From positions 434,001 through 498,000 of the forward strand of contig NZ_JAUSUR010000002.1 in the NCBI RefSeq assembly GCF_030814225.1: 64,000 bases of DNA, read 5' to 3'. The position numbers were made by a program, and so were the translations under genes. Below are positions 1 through 9,376 of the stretch, piece by piece (within the stretch, counting starts at the first letter, position 1; every line of letters starts with the position of its first letter). The notes under the pieces were generated by a model that was given only the letters and a program-made list of their open reading frames with translations, was not told the DNA's origin and did no database searches. The stretch comes from Breznakia pachnodae (GTDB lineage: Bacteria > Bacillota_I > Bacilli_A > Erysipelotrichales > Erysipelotrichaceae).

Positions 1-176
1 CTAATAAATTCTCAGATGATCGTCTGCTTTATTACGCTTATAGTGTGGAGTATAGTTCTTTGAATACAAATACAGAGTTAAGCAGTGAAGAAAAGGCAAC
101 TAGAAAAAGTGAACTTGAGAAATTAATTGATGATTATATTGAAAAAGTTAGTGAAAATGAAGAGAGTGAGAAGTAA
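1..176 (+). CDS. essB: EssB/YukC-type T7SS membrane protein, 3' end only
   Basis: The window opens inside a reading frame that ends with TAA at 174-176, two bases before essC. About 57 residues are visible, including a DDRLLYYAYSVEYS stretch and an acidic helical tail rich in E and K. EssB/YukC proteins carry a pseudokinase domain, one membrane span and an exported helical part whose end typically has a 'LYAY' segment followed by an acidic coil, so the tail and the position directly upstream of essC fit. The family call rests mainly on that context because the pseudokinase domain and membrane span lie outside the window. Confidence 0.6.
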   Translation, partial: NKFSDDRLLYYAYSVEYSSLNTNTELSSEEKATRKSELEKLIDDYIEKVSENEESEK

Positions 177-178
177 AT

Positions 179-3100
179 ATGAATCATGTAGTAATATTGA
201 AAGACTCACATTATGAAGAGATACCTTTTCTAAAAAAGATCGAGTATAAAGGGAAGATATTAGAAAAGAGTGAACAGGGATTCGCTTATGCTGGAGAAAT
301 AATTAATGCTTATGAGCTAAATGAAGTTGATAATGAACAGTTTTTAGTTATGAGTGATCAGTCGTTATATATAAAGCGAAAACCAGTAGTTACAGTTGCT
401 AATAAGTTAGCAGATATTACAATATCTGATTTCGATGTACAAATATATTTTGAAAAAGATACATACCACTTTAGTGGGAATATAAGTCATGTATATCACA
501 ATGGGAAACTTGCAAAAGAAGAAGGAACTTTTACAAATGGAGATATTTTTCAGATAAAGAATATTCGATTTACGCTTTTTGATGATTATATTGAAGTGCA
601 AGGAAATCGCAATACGATTGAAACAATATTACCAATTGTTGAAAATATTCAAAAGCGTTTTGATACATTTCCTAACTATAATCGTTCACCAAGGATTATT
701 AAGAAGGTGAATGAAGAAGATATTAAGATTGCAAAACCGCCACAAAAGGCAGAGTTAAATACCAAAGGAGTTCTTGCAACATTTGTACCTACCCTACTAA
801 TGGCAGTTGCAACTGTTGGGGTTGGGTTCTTTATGGGTAGAGGTATTATGCTAATTACAATGGTGCTAAGTAGCGTTGTAACCCTAGTGACGAATGTTAG
901 TAAATTCTTTAGTGATAAAAAAGAAACGAAAGAAAAAAATATTAAACGTGAAGAAGTATATAGTAAGTATCTTCTAAGTTTAAGAAAAAGGACATTTCAT
1001 CAATATAATGATGCAAAGGAAGCACTGCATTATCACAATCCATCCGTAAATGAAATAAGTACGATGATTAATGAATACAGCAGTCGTTTGTATGAACGAA
1101 ATGCAAATGATGAAGACTTTCTGACTATTTGTATTGGTCGCTCATCAGAACAGGCACCATTCTCCATTCTACTGGATCGCTCAGAAATAGAAATGGAAGA
1201 AGATGAACTGTTGAATGAAGCACAAAGCATTTGTGATGAATATAGTAATATGAGAGATAAACCAGTTGTAATTGATTTGAAACAGGCACATCTTGGTTTA
1301 ATTGGTGATAAACGTAATATTCATGAACAGTTGAAAGTATATTTCTCGCAACTGACCTTTCTTCAAAGTTATCATGATTTGGAAATCATTTATTTATACA
1401 GTGAAGAAAATAGAGAAACGTTTAACTATTTAAAGTGGTATCCACACTTTAAAGTGAAAGCAATCAATACACTTGGTTGTATCTATAATGAGAGAATGCG
1501 TGATCAAGTACTTGGTAGTGTCTATCAGATGTTGAAGGATCGCAAACTAAAAGAAGAGGAAAATAAAAAAGAAACAAGATTCTTGCCTCACCTATTATTT
1601 GTGATTGATGAACCAAGTTTGGTGTTAAATCACTCAATTATGGAAATGTTGCAGCTTGAGATGAATACCCTAGGATATTCAATCATCTATACAACAAGTC
1701 AAAAATCAAAACTTCCTGAAAATATTAAAACTGTAGTTTCGATTGAAAACCGTGATCAGGGAATTCTGGTTATGGAAAATCAGGAGTTAATGAATAAGAA
1801 GTTTAGGTTAGATCATACTAAAAATGTAGATTTAGAAAAAGAAGCTAGAATTCTAGCAGCAATTGAACATCAGGAGAAAATCAGTTCACAGATTCCTGAA
1901 AGTATTGGATTCTTTGAATTATTCAAGGTAGAATCACCTGAACAATTCAGAGTAAAAGAAAAATGGAATCAGAATGCGGCATTTAAATCATTGGCAGTTC
2001 CTCTTGGCGTACGAGCAGTGGATGATATTGTAATGCTTGATTTGCATGAAAAAGCGCATGGGCCACATGGTCTAGTTGCAGGTACGACAGGTAGTGGAAA
2101 ATCAGAGATTGTGCAATCATACATTTTATCGCTTGCATTACACTTTCATCCTCATGAAGTAGGATTCCTTCTAATTGACTATAAGGGTGGAGGAATGGCA
2201 AATCTATTTAAGGACTTGCCTCACCTACTTGGGACAATTACTAACCTGGATGGTAGTGAAAGTATGCGTGCTCTTGTATCAATTCAAAGTGAATTAAAAA
2301 GAAGACAAAGGATATTTGGTGATCATGATGTAAATAATATTAACGCATACCATAAATTATTTAAATCAGGAAAAGCGGAAGAACCACTTCCCCACCTATT
2401 TATTATTTCAGATGAGTTTGCGGAGTTAAAGAAAGAGCAACCAGAATTTATGAAAGAGCTAGTTTCAACTGCTCGTATTGGTCGTAGTTTAGGAGTTCAC
2501 TTAATCCTTGCAACCCAAAAACCTACAGGGGTTGTGGATGATCAGATATGGACAAACTCAAAGTTTAAATTATGTCTAAAAGTTCAAAATGAATCGGATA
2601 GTAAAGAGATGTTGAAAACTCCAGATGCAGCTAATATTACACAACCTGGGCGAAGCTATTTACAGGTTGGTAATAATGAGATTTATGAATTATTTCAATC
2701 TGCATATAGTGGAGCAGCGTTTGTAAGTGGTGGTGAAGAAAAATCATTTGTTGATAATCGTATTTATCTATTGAATGAATTAGGACAAGGCCAACTTATT
2801 AATGAGGATTTAAGCGAACAAGATGAAAAGATAGAAGTTAAAAAATCAGAACTTGATGTAACAATTGATTATATTGCTCAAGAGTATGAATCGCTTCATG
2901 CAGTGGAAGTTAAGAAACCATGGCTTCCATCACTGAAACAAAAACTTGTAAATCCAGCAATTGGTAAAGTCTGTGATGTATGTACATATCCAACTTTAGA
3001 TTTGAATTTACATGTTGGTATGATGGATATTCCAGAAGAACAACGTCAGAGTGAATACATTATTGACTTAGAAAAAGAAGGAAATATTACGTTTGTATCA

Positions 3101-4525
3101 GCATCAGGATTTGGGAAATCGATAGTTCTTGCAAATATGTTATTAAACTTAGCTATGCAAAATAGTGTTGATAATCTTAATTATTATATTCTTGATTTTG
3201 GAAACAGCGCTCTAATTAACTATCGTGAGTTACCACATACAGCGGATTACATTACGATGGATGACGAAGAACGTCTAAACAAGTTTATGAAGTTAATAGA
3301 AGATGAAATTAAGAAACGTAAGAAGTTACTATCAGAAAAAGCAGCACAGAATTTTAATGTATACAACCAGTTAAGTGATCAGAAGTTACAAGCTATTGTT
3401 GTTGCTGTAGATAATTTTGATGTAGTAAAAGAAATTAGTGATGATATGAAAAACTTCTTTGTGAAATTAACACGTGAAGGAATGAGCTTAGGAATTTATC
3501 TGGCAATGTCAGTATCTCGTTTTGGTTCTATTCACTACACAATGACAAACTATATGAAAGTACGTGTTGTTGGATATTTATTTGATAAATCAGAATATAG
3601 TCCAATCATTGGAAGTATTAAAGATGTTCTTCCTGAAATTAAAGGGCGTGCTTATATAAAGAGTGATGGAATTCATATGATACAACAATACATACCATTT
3701 GATTTTAGTGATGATGTTGACTTATTGAACAAATCAAGAAGGTTAGTGAAAGAAATTGCTGAAAGTAATAGTGGAAGCAAAGCTCAAGGAATAGCTGTAC
3801 TTCCAGAAAAATTAGTTTACAGTGATTTGAATTCTTATCAAAAACATAAACGAGATATTTATCTAGGATTATGTTGTCAGGATGTAATCATGGAAGGTAT
3901 TGAAACAACTCAAAATCCATTCTTGATTTTGGGTTCTAAGGGTAGTGGTAAAACAAATGCTATTAAAGTAATTTTAAATCAAGCAAAAGAGAATGGAAAA
4001 GTTACATTGTTTGATTCTAATAAAATGGAACTGTTTGCATATGGTAAACATGAAAATGTTACTTACCTCGAACAAAGCAGTGAGTTTAAAAGTCATGAAG
4101 AGCAATTGAGAAATACAATTGAAAAACGAATGGAAGTATTAAGAGAAGCTACAAAACGCGGTGAAAATAGAATGGATGTATTAAATGGATTTGAAAACAT
4201 ATATATTATCATTCATGAATTAGATGATTATATTAAGTTTGTAAGTCCATCACCAGATTTTGTAAGTCTGATAAGAGATGCAGTAGAAGTACATATCCAT
4301 TTTATTGTAGCTAGTGAGTCAACGAAATTTAAAGGAATCGATAAAATGATTACTTACTTCAAAGAAGTAAATAATGGATTAGGTCTTGTCAATATGGGTG
4401 AGGTTTCTACTGGAATGCGTTTGAGTTTTAGAGATAAATTACCAGAATTCAAGAAAGCGATGTATTTCAGTGATGGAAGTCATAAACCAATAACAATGTT
4501 GTGGGATGAGAAAAGTGAATCATAG
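179..4525 (+). CDS. essC: EssC/YukBA type VII secretion ATPase
   Basis: This is the FtsK/SpoIIIE-type motor of a type VIIb secretion system, 1448 residues, the usual length for EssC. The first ~190 residues form the FHA-like cytosolic region, followed by two close membrane spans at about 197-244. Three P-loop domains follow, with Walker A motifs GTTGSGKS (635-642), ASGFGKS (975-981) and GSKGSGKT (1252-1259). The first domain keeps a good Walker B (HLFIISDEFAEL) and is expected to be the active ATPase; in the family D2 and D3 bind ATP or substrate signals. The gene starts 2 bases after essB and is followed by esaA after 11 bases, so it belongs to one operon. Confidence 0.95.
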   Translation: MNHVVILKDSHYEEIPFLKKIEYKGKILEKSEQGFAYAGEIINAYELNEVDNEQFLVMSDQSLYIKRKPVVTVANKLADITISDFDVQIYFEKDTYHFSGNISHVYHNGKLAKEEGTFTNGDIFQIKNIRFTLFDDYIEVQGNRNTIETILPIVENIQKRFDTFPNYNRSPRIIKKVNEEDIKIAKPPQKAELNTKGVLATFVPTLLMAVATVGVGFFMGRGIMLITMVLSSVVTLVTNVSKFFSDKKETKEKNIKREEVYSKYLLSLRKRTFHQYNDAKEALHYHNPSVNEISTMINEYSSRLYERNANDEDFLTICIGRSSEQAPFSILLDRSEIEMEEDELLNEAQSICDEYSNMRDKPVVIDLKQAHLGLIGDKRNIHEQLKVYFSQLTFLQSYHDLEIIYLYSEENRETFNYLKWYPHFKVKAINTLGCIYNERMRDQVLGSVYQMLKDRKLKEEENKKETRFLPHLLFVIDEPSLVLNHSIMEMLQLEMNTLGYSIIYTTSQKSKLPENIKTVVSIENRDQGILVMENQELMNKKFRLDHTKNVDLEKEARILAAIEHQEKISSQIPESIGFFELFKVESPEQFRVKEKWNQNAAFKSLAVPLGVRAVDDIVMLDLHEKAHGPHGLVAGTTGSGKSEIVQSYILSLALHFHPHEVGFLLIDYKGGGMANLFKDLPHLLGTITNLDGSESMRALVSIQSELKRRQRIFGDHDVNNINAYHKLFKSGKAEEPLPHLFIISDEFAELKKEQPEFMKELVSTARIGRSLGVHLILATQKPTGVVDDQIWTNSKFKLCLKVQNESDSKEMLKTPDAANITQPGRSYLQVGNNEIYELFQSAYSGAAFVSGGEEKSFVDNRIYLLNELGQGQLINEDLSEQDEKIEVKKSELDVTIDYIAQEYESLHAVEVKKPWLPSLKQKLVNPAIGKVCDVCTYPTLDLNLHVGMMDIPEEQRQSEYIIDLEKEGNITFVSASGFGKSIVLANMLLNLAMQNSVDNLNYYILDFGNSALINYRELPHTADYITMDDEERLNKFMKLIEDEIKKRKKLLSEKAAQNFNVYNQLSDQKLQAIVVAVDNFDVVKEISDDMKNFFVKLTREGMSLGIYLAMSVSRFGSIHYTMTNYMKVRVVGYLFDKSEYSPIIGSIKDVLPEIKGRAYIKSDGIHMIQQYIPFDFSDDVDLLNKSRRLVKEIAESNSGSKAQGIAVLPEKLVYSDLNSYQKHKRDIYLGLCCQDVIMEGIETTQNPFLILGSKGSGKTNAIKVILNQAKENGKVTLFDSNKMELFAYGKHENVTYLEQSSEFKSHEEQLRNTIEKRMEVLREATKRGENRMDVLNGFENIYIIIHELDDYIKFVSPSPDFVSLIRDAVEVHIHFIVASESTKFKGIDKMITYFKEVNNGLGLVNMGEVSTGMRLSFRDKLPEFKKAMYFSDGSHKPITMLWDEKSES

Positions 4526-4536
4526 GAGGGATGAAT

Positions 4537-6591
4537 ATGAAAAAGCGAATAAAAATAGTAGCTGTTGTAATGGCGGTTATGTTATCAGGTGTAGTTGGTG
4601 CACTTATGCAGAAGTATTTCTTTACTGAAAAAGAAGTACAAGAAATTATTAAAAGCAATGAGTTTACAACGGATGAAGTTGTAGTTGTTAATCTAGATGA
4701 AGGTATTCAAAGTGGTAATACAACTATTAACTATGGGAATGAACTATTAGCTAAAATTGATGTAAATACAGTTGGACTAGATGAAGCAAGAACCGGAGTA
4801 ACGAATGGAGTATATGCGGGATATGTAATTATTCCAGAAAGTTTCTCAAACTCAGTAGAAAGTATCAACCTAGCAAATCCAGAAACTGCGATTTTAAAAT
4901 ATGAATTTAGTGAAAATTTAAATAAAGAAGCACAGAAAACATCAACAGAAAAGATACAAAGTATTGAAGATACTTTGAATTATGAAATTGGATATATGTA
5001 TCTTACTTCAATTCTAAAGGAAGTACATGATGGTCAAGATCAGGCAACAGCAGTTATGCAAAATGATCAAACTGCATTGGATGCCGTAAATTCAATTCAG
5101 TCAGTTGATTTAATAACGATGGTTGAAATTACAGAGTTTGATGTAATTGAAAAAGACACACCTACATTAGATACAGGTGAAGAAGAAGCAAACTACCAAG
5201 CTGTTGTAGATGAAATGAAAGTAGTAAATGAAGAAAACAAAACTTCAATTATGGAAACATATGCTGCAGTAACAGATGCAATTGAAAAGTTAAAAGAAGA
5301 AAAATTTACATGGGATATCTTCACAAATGAAGATGGAGAATTAGTGTACAATGGTCAAGCGATTAAAGATAAAGTTGCAAATGATGTAACAAAGAACACA
5401 AATGATGCTATTGATAAAAGTGTAGATACAGCAGTTGATAAATCCGTAGATGATTCGGTTGATAAAGCAGTAGATGAAACACTTACAGAAATTACAAATC
5501 AGATGAATTATGATATATCAGTGATACAAGGAACCGAATTACAAGACTTGTTAACATTACAAACAAATGTTCAAACACGCTGTATTAAAACGATAATTGT
5601 AACACCAGCAGATCCAGATGATCCAACTTCAGTTGATGTAATGGGTCCAAATCCTGATTACAATGCAACAACATGTGAATTACTTATTGAGAATTTTAGT
5701 AATGGAACATATGAAACTACGTTAAATCCATCGACATATATCCCAACTACAATAAGTGTGGGTGGGGTAGATAAGGATATAAAATTGCATATTAAAGATA
5801 GTATAAAACCAACCCTTAAGTCGCAGTTAAAAGATCCATTAAAAACACAGGTAAAAACAGATAGTGATATCTTAACAAAAATAGAAACTACAATTAATTC
5901 GATTATTACAGTTGATAATACAACAAACGAAATTAATGGTGGATATATTAAAAGAGATTTACTTGATTCATTACAAAAGCATTACAGTGGCTATACAACT
6001 GAAATGAATGAGTTAAATAGAGAAGTAGATAAAGTGGAATCAACAGCAAGTACGTTCCGTATTGAAGGTATTCTAAATAGTACAAATTCTAAATTAGATA
6101 GCAAATTAACAAACATTAACAGCAATACTGCTTTATTATTAAAAGAAGTAGATACATTAGCTGGCGAATATGAAACTAGACAAAAAGAGATTGAAACAGA
6201 AGCAAATCTAAAAATTACAGAGATATCTACTAATGTATCTAAGTCTCAGCAAGAATCAAATGAAAAGATTGAAGCTGGATTACAAAGTGCAAAAGAGTCG
6301 GTTGTAACTTCAACTGGTAATAATAGTGATTTGTTATATCGTTTTACAAGTAAATTGAAGAATACAAAATATGGAGAAACACAAAGTAAAGAAGTAAAAG
6401 ATCACATTCTGAATCCAGCAGTAAAAGATGGAGATGGTGTGAGTGCACCTTCAATAGCTGCATCTACACCTACAACAGATGAAGATGACAGTTTACCAAC
6501 ATCTTGGTTATATATTGGAGGAATTGGAGTGGTTCTATTGTTATTAACAGTAGGATATGTTGTGTTTTCAAAAAAAGAAACAGAAGAATAG
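4537..6591 (+). CDS. esaA: EsaA-like T7SS membrane protein (short form)
   Basis: The protein has an N-terminal membrane anchor (residues ~5-22) and then a region with VVVNLDEG and ILKYEFSENLN, typical of the EsaA/YueB N-terminal domain. The middle is a long helical, heptad-like exported domain. EsaA normally ends in several membrane spans, but here there is only one C-terminal span (about SWLYIGGIGVVLLLL) with a short basic tail, and the protein is 684 residues rather than ~1000. That makes it bitopic at both ends and partly resembles a wall-anchor tail, though no LPXTG is present. I place the start at ATG 4537 because GGAGGG ends at 4530; the ATG at 4531 directly abuts it. Confidence 0.8.
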   Translation: MKKRIKIVAVVMAVMLSGVVGALMQKYFFTEKEVQEIIKSNEFTTDEVVVVNLDEGIQSGNTTINYGNELLAKIDVNTVGLDEARTGVTNGVYAGYVIIPESFSNSVESINLANPETAILKYEFSENLNKEAQKTSTEKIQSIEDTLNYEIGYMYLTSILKEVHDGQDQATAVMQNDQTALDAVNSIQSVDLITMVEITEFDVIEKDTPTLDTGEEEANYQAVVDEMKVVNEENKTSIMETYAAVTDAIEKLKEEKFTWDIFTNEDGELVYNGQAIKDKVANDVTKNTNDAIDKSVDTAVDKSVDDSVDKAVDETLTEITNQMNYDISVIQGTELQDLLTLQTNVQTRCIKTIIVTPADPDDPTSVDVMGPNPDYNATTCELLIENFSNGTYETTLNPSTYIPTTISVGGVDKDIKLHIKDSIKPTLKSQLKDPLKTQVKTDSDILTKIETTINSIITVDNTTNEINGGYIKRDLLDSLQKHYSGYTTEMNELNREVDKVESTASTFRIEGILNSTNSKLDSKLTNINSNTALLLKEVDTLAGEYETRQKEIETEANLKITEISTNVSKSQQESNEKIEAGLQSAKESVVTSTGNNSDLLYRFTSKLKNTKYGETQSKEVKDHILNPAVKDGDGVSAPSIAASTPTTDEDDSLPTSWLYIGGIGVVLLLLTVGYVVFSKKETEE

Positions 6592-6606
6592 TATTTAGAA
6601 TTATAG

Positions 6607-6632
6607 TTACAAATGACATAAGTCATTAGTAA
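6607..6632 (+). promoter_or_regulatory. Hairpin in the leader of esxA copy 1
   Basis: TTAC-A-AATGAC, loop ATAA, then GTCATT-A-GTAA form a stem of ten pairs with one A/A mismatch. It lies 27 bases upstream of the start codon and is not followed by a T-run, so it does not look like a terminator. It could mark an mRNA processing or stability site that raises esxA output over the rest of the operon, or a protein-binding site; this is inference. Confidence 0.5.
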
Positions 6633-6658
6633 TAGATTTGATGAAAGGAGGGAATCAA

Positions 6659-6952
6659 ATGTCAAATATGCAAGCTAACTATAGTGATTTAGAAGCTACA
6701 GGAGTTAAAGTCAAATCGACATATGGAGGAAACGCGGGTTCATTTATGGCACTAGTTAATGAAATTAATAGTACTTTGAACACAGCTCAAGAAGCTTGGA
6801 TTGGTAATGCTTCTGAAGAATACCAACGTCAATGGGAAGAATTGATGCCACAATTTAGAAATGCAGCAGAAATTCTTGAAATTTTAGGAACTAATATTGA
6901 AACATATGCTAAAGACTTAGCAAATCTAGAAGCTAAACATTCAAACAAGTAA
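6659..6952 (+). CDS. esxA: WXG100 family T7SS substrate (EsxA-like), copy 1
   Basis: The 97-residue product has the WXG100 layout: two amphipathic helices joined by the WIG turn in AQEAWIGNASEEYQ near the middle. Such proteins form helical hairpin dimers and are exported by EssC. The start is set by AAAGGAGGG at 6643-6651 with ATG 6659; an upstream in-frame ATG at 6638 precedes that site and is rejected. It lies between esaA and the BspA-type gene and has an almost identical copy at 9002-9295, differing at two residues (N for D, N for G). Confidence 0.93.
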   Translation: MSNMQANYSDLEATGVKVKSTYGGNAGSFMALVNEINSTLNTAQEAWIGNASEEYQRQWEELMPQFRNAAEILEILGTNIETYAKDLANLEAKHSNK

Positions 6953-6967
6953 TAGAAGGAGAAAATG

Positions 6968-8935
6968 ATGAAGAAAATAATATTAAAAATAGGTATAGTT
7001 TTCTCGATTCTATGTGGAATAATAGGATTAAGCCAAACAGAATTAGAGGCTGCTACTATTTATACTGGAACATGGGGAACATCAAATTGGACGATAAATA
7101 CTGATACAAAGATGTTAACTATTGATGCTGGAACATTTGCAGAAGGTATTCCAAACTGGCAAGTGTATGCAGCAGATTTTAATCGTATTGAGTTTACTGG
7201 TCCGATTATATTAGCAGCAGATTCATCTTATGTCTTTAGTAATATGTCTGGTGTATATGATATCAGAAATATATCAAATCTAAATACTGAAAATGTAACA
7301 AATATGAGTCATATGTTTGATAATTCATCTGTATTAAGCGCTCTTGATTTAAGCGGATTTGATACAACGAATGTGACAGATATGAGTTATATGTTTAATA
7401 AATGTAGAAACTTGTCTATTCTTAATTTAAGTAGTTTTGATACTGAAAATGTAATAGATATGAGTTATATGTTTAATGGCTGTAAAAATTTTAAAACTCT
7501 TAATATCAACAATTTTGATACATCAAACGTAGTTAATATGAGTCATATGTTTAGTGAATGTAACGACTTAACTACAGTTGATATAAGTGGTTTTAATACT
7601 TCAAATGTAACAGATTTAAGTAGTATGTTCAATAAATGTGGGTATCTCGTAGCTATAGATGTGAGTAACTTTGACACGACAAATGTAGCAAGTATGAAAA
7701 ATATGTTTAATGATTGTCAGAGCTTAACTACAATAGATGTAAGTGGTTTTATTACAGGAAAAGTAGTAGATCTAAGTGGGATGTTCAGCAATTGTAGAAA
7801 TCTTATAACAATAGATGTGAGTGGATTTGATACAAGTAATACGACAACAATAGAGAAACTATTCTATCATTGCATGTCAGTTAACGAATTAGATGTAAGT
7901 AAATTTAATACAAGTAAAATAACAAGCATGGAAGCAGTGTTTACTAATTGTAGGAATGTAAGGGAATTAGATGTTAGCAACTGGGATACAAGTAATGTAA
8001 CAAAAATGAATAATTTATTTTCACATTGTCTCGAAGTAGAAAATTTAAATGTAAGTAATTTTGATACAAAAAATGTTACTACAATGAATTGTATGTTCAG
8101 TAATTGTGTTAAATTAGATAATTTAGATGTTACAGGTTTTGATACCTCTAATGTAATAGATATGAATAGTATGTTCTGGTGGAATTGGAGTATGACTAAA
8201 ATTGATGTTACCAACTTTGACACATCAAATGTGACTAATATGAATGGTATGTTTGCAGGTTGCCATGAACTAACAGATTTGAATGTTACCAACTTTGACA
8301 CATCAAATGTGACCAGTATGAGTAATATGTTTTGGAAATGCTATAAAATTGAAGAATTAGATGTAAGTAATTTTGACACAAGTAAAGTAATAGGTATGAG
8401 AAGTATATTTGAGGAATGCTATAGTTTAAAGACACTAGATATAAATAATTGGAGTACAGCAGCTATAACAGATAAACGGTATTTTGCAAATATGTTTAGT
8501 GAATGTAGTTCACTTGAATCTATAAAAATAAGTGAAGATATGATTATTCAATACGATGTTTTATTGCCTGCAATCGATACAACAACTGGTGAATATACTG
8601 GAAGATGGATAGGAAAAAATGCTAATAATGTATATGAAAGTAGTCTTGATTTTATGATGAAATATGATGGTTCAAAACCTGATACGTATGTATGGGAAAA
8701 AGTATATAAAGAAGAACCTAATGATGAAAATAATGAATCAACAAAACCTGGCATTGAAGTAGAAAGTGAGAAAAAAACACCAAATAAAGCTAATGCAACA
8801 TCAATAAGTGAAGATAAAACTGCACCATTAACAGGCGATTTATATAGAAATATGAAATATATATATATATTAATATTATTAATATCAGGATTTACAATAA
8901 TAACTGTCCATGTAAAGCAGAAGGATAACAAATAA
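6968..8935 (+). CDS. BspA-type leucine-rich repeat surface protein (DUF285 repeats)
   Basis: This predicted surface protein of about 655 residues has a signal peptide (first ~27 residues ending near LEA), a short N-terminal region, and roughly 16 repeats of about 25 residues with the pattern LDVSxFDTSNVTxMxxMFxxC, the BspA/DUF285 type of LRR. The C-terminus has TAPLTGD, a hydrophobic span and a basic tail, which looks like a variant LPXTG wall-sorting signal. AAGGAG at 6956-6961 favours ATG 6968 over 6965. The gene sits between two near-identical WXG100 copies inside the secretion locus. BspA repeats occur in adhesins of oral and gut bacteria; whether this one depends on the T7SS is unknown, and its signal peptide suggests Sec export. 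Confidence 0.85.
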   Translation: MKKIILKIGIVFSILCGIIGLSQTELEAATIYTGTWGTSNWTINTDTKMLTIDAGTFAEGIPNWQVYAADFNRIEFTGPIILAADSSYVFSNMSGVYDIRNISNLNTENVTNMSHMFDNSSVLSALDLSGFDTTNVTDMSYMFNKCRNLSILNLSSFDTENVIDMSYMFNGCKNFKTLNINNFDTSNVVNMSHMFSECNDLTTVDISGFNTSNVTDLSSMFNKCGYLVAIDVSNFDTTNVASMKNMFNDCQSLTTIDVSGFITGKVVDLSGMFSNCRNLITIDVSGFDTSNTTTIEKLFYHCMSVNELDVSKFNTSKITSMEAVFTNCRNVRELDVSNWDTSNVTKMNNLFSHCLEVENLNVSNFDTKNVTTMNCMFSNCVKLDNLDVTGFDTSNVIDMNSMFWWNWSMTKIDVTNFDTSNVTNMNGMFAGCHELTDLNVTNFDTSNVTSMSNMFWKCYKIEELDVSNFDTSKVIGMRSIFEECYSLKTLDINNWSTAAITDKRYFANMFSECSSLESIKISEDMIIQYDVLLPAIDTTTGEYTGRWIGKNANNVYESSLDFMMKYDGSKPDTYVWEKVYKEEPNDENNESTKPGIEVESEKKTPNKANATSISEDKTAPLTGDLYRNMKYIYILILLISGFTIITVHVKQKDNK

Positions 8936-8949
8936 TTTTATGAGTATAG

Positions 8950-8975
8950 TTACAAATGACATAAGTCATTAGTAA
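8950..8975 (+). promoter_or_regulatory. Hairpin in the leader of esxA copy 2
   Basis: It has the same sequence and spacing as the hairpin at 6607-6632: TTAC-A-AATGAC, loop ATAA, GTCATT-A-GTAA, 27 bases before the start codon. Its exact conservation comes with the duplication, so conservation alone is not evidence of function. Confidence 0.5.
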
Positions 8976-9001
8976 TAGATTTGATGAAAGGAGGGAATCA
9001 A

Positions 9002-9295
9002 ATGTCAAATATGCAAGCTAACTATAGTGATTTAGAAGCTACAGGAGTTAAAGTCAAATCGACATATGGAGGAGACGCGGGTTCATTTATGGCACTAGTT
9101 AATGAAATTAATAGTACTTTGAACACAGCTCAAGAAGCTTGGATTGGTAATGCTTCTGAAGAATACCAACGTCAATGGGAAGAATTGATGCCACAATTTA
9201 GAAATGCAGCAGAAATTCTTGAAATTTTAGGAACTAATATTGAAACATATGCTAAAGACTTAGCAAATCTAGAAGCTAAACATTCAGGTAAGTAA
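9002..9295 (+). CDS. esxA: WXG100 family T7SS substrate (EsxA-like), copy 2
   Basis: This 97-residue WXG100 protein matches copy 1 except D for N at about residue 25 and G for N near the C-terminus. The WIG turn and the surrounding helices are unchanged. AAAGGAGGG precedes ATG 9002. Two nearly identical substrates could simply raise dosage; hetero-partner function is less likely given the identity. It is followed by a double hairpin and then the essA-like gene. Confidence 0.93.
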   Translation: MSNMQANYSDLEATGVKVKSTYGGDAGSFMALVNEINSTLNTAQEAWIGNASEEYQRQWEELMPQFRNAAEILEILGTNIETYAKDLANLEAKHSGK

Positions 9296-9299
9296 TAGT

Positions 9300-9361
9300 A
9301 AAACTGTACACATATTGTGTACGTTTTACCAAAGGTATCAACTTATTGATACTTTTGGTAA
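9300..9361 (+). terminator. Two consecutive hairpins after esxA copy 2
   Basis: The first stem is GTACACA/TGTGTAC at 9306-9322, flanked by AAAAC and GTTTT, which gives a terminator-like shape. The second pairs TACCAAAGGTATCAA with TTGATACTTTTGGTA (9327-9361, one G-T pair) and has no T-run. They probably attenuate read-through into essA or protect the 3' end of the abundant esxA message. Either hairpin may act alone. Confidence 0.6.
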
Positions 9362-9376
9362 GACGAGGAGGAGACT

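Larger units (their letters stand above)
6602..6955 (+). repeat. Direct repeat copy 1, carrying esxA copy 1 and its leader
   Basis: This block of about 354 bases matches 8945-9298 with an offset of 2343. I count four mismatches, one in the GGA AAC/GAC codon and three in the penultimate codon (AAC versus GGT). The repeat covers the leader hairpin, ribosome binding site, the whole WXG100 gene and its stop, so it is a recent duplication or is kept alike by gene conversion. Confidence 0.95.
8945..9298 (+). repeat. Direct repeat copy 2, carrying esxA copy 2 and its leader
   Basis: It matches 6602-6955 with about four mismatches over 354 bases. No transposase or target-site duplication is seen at its borders, so unequal recombination or segmental duplication around the LRR gene is the simplest origin. 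Confidence 0.95.

Noticed and set aside
7867-8301. 144-codon frame on the minus strand
   Set aside because: It is antisense to the regular BspA repeats, which create long open shadow frames; it has no ribosome binding site.
8548-8931. 127-codon minus-strand frame in the LRR protein tail
   Set aside because: It is a shadow of low-complexity AT-rich coding sequence; the sense frame has signal, repeats and anchor.
6602-9298. Possible composite transposon bounded by the esxA direct repeats
   Set aside because: The repeats carry only esxA and its leader, with no transposase, terminal inverted repeats or target duplication.
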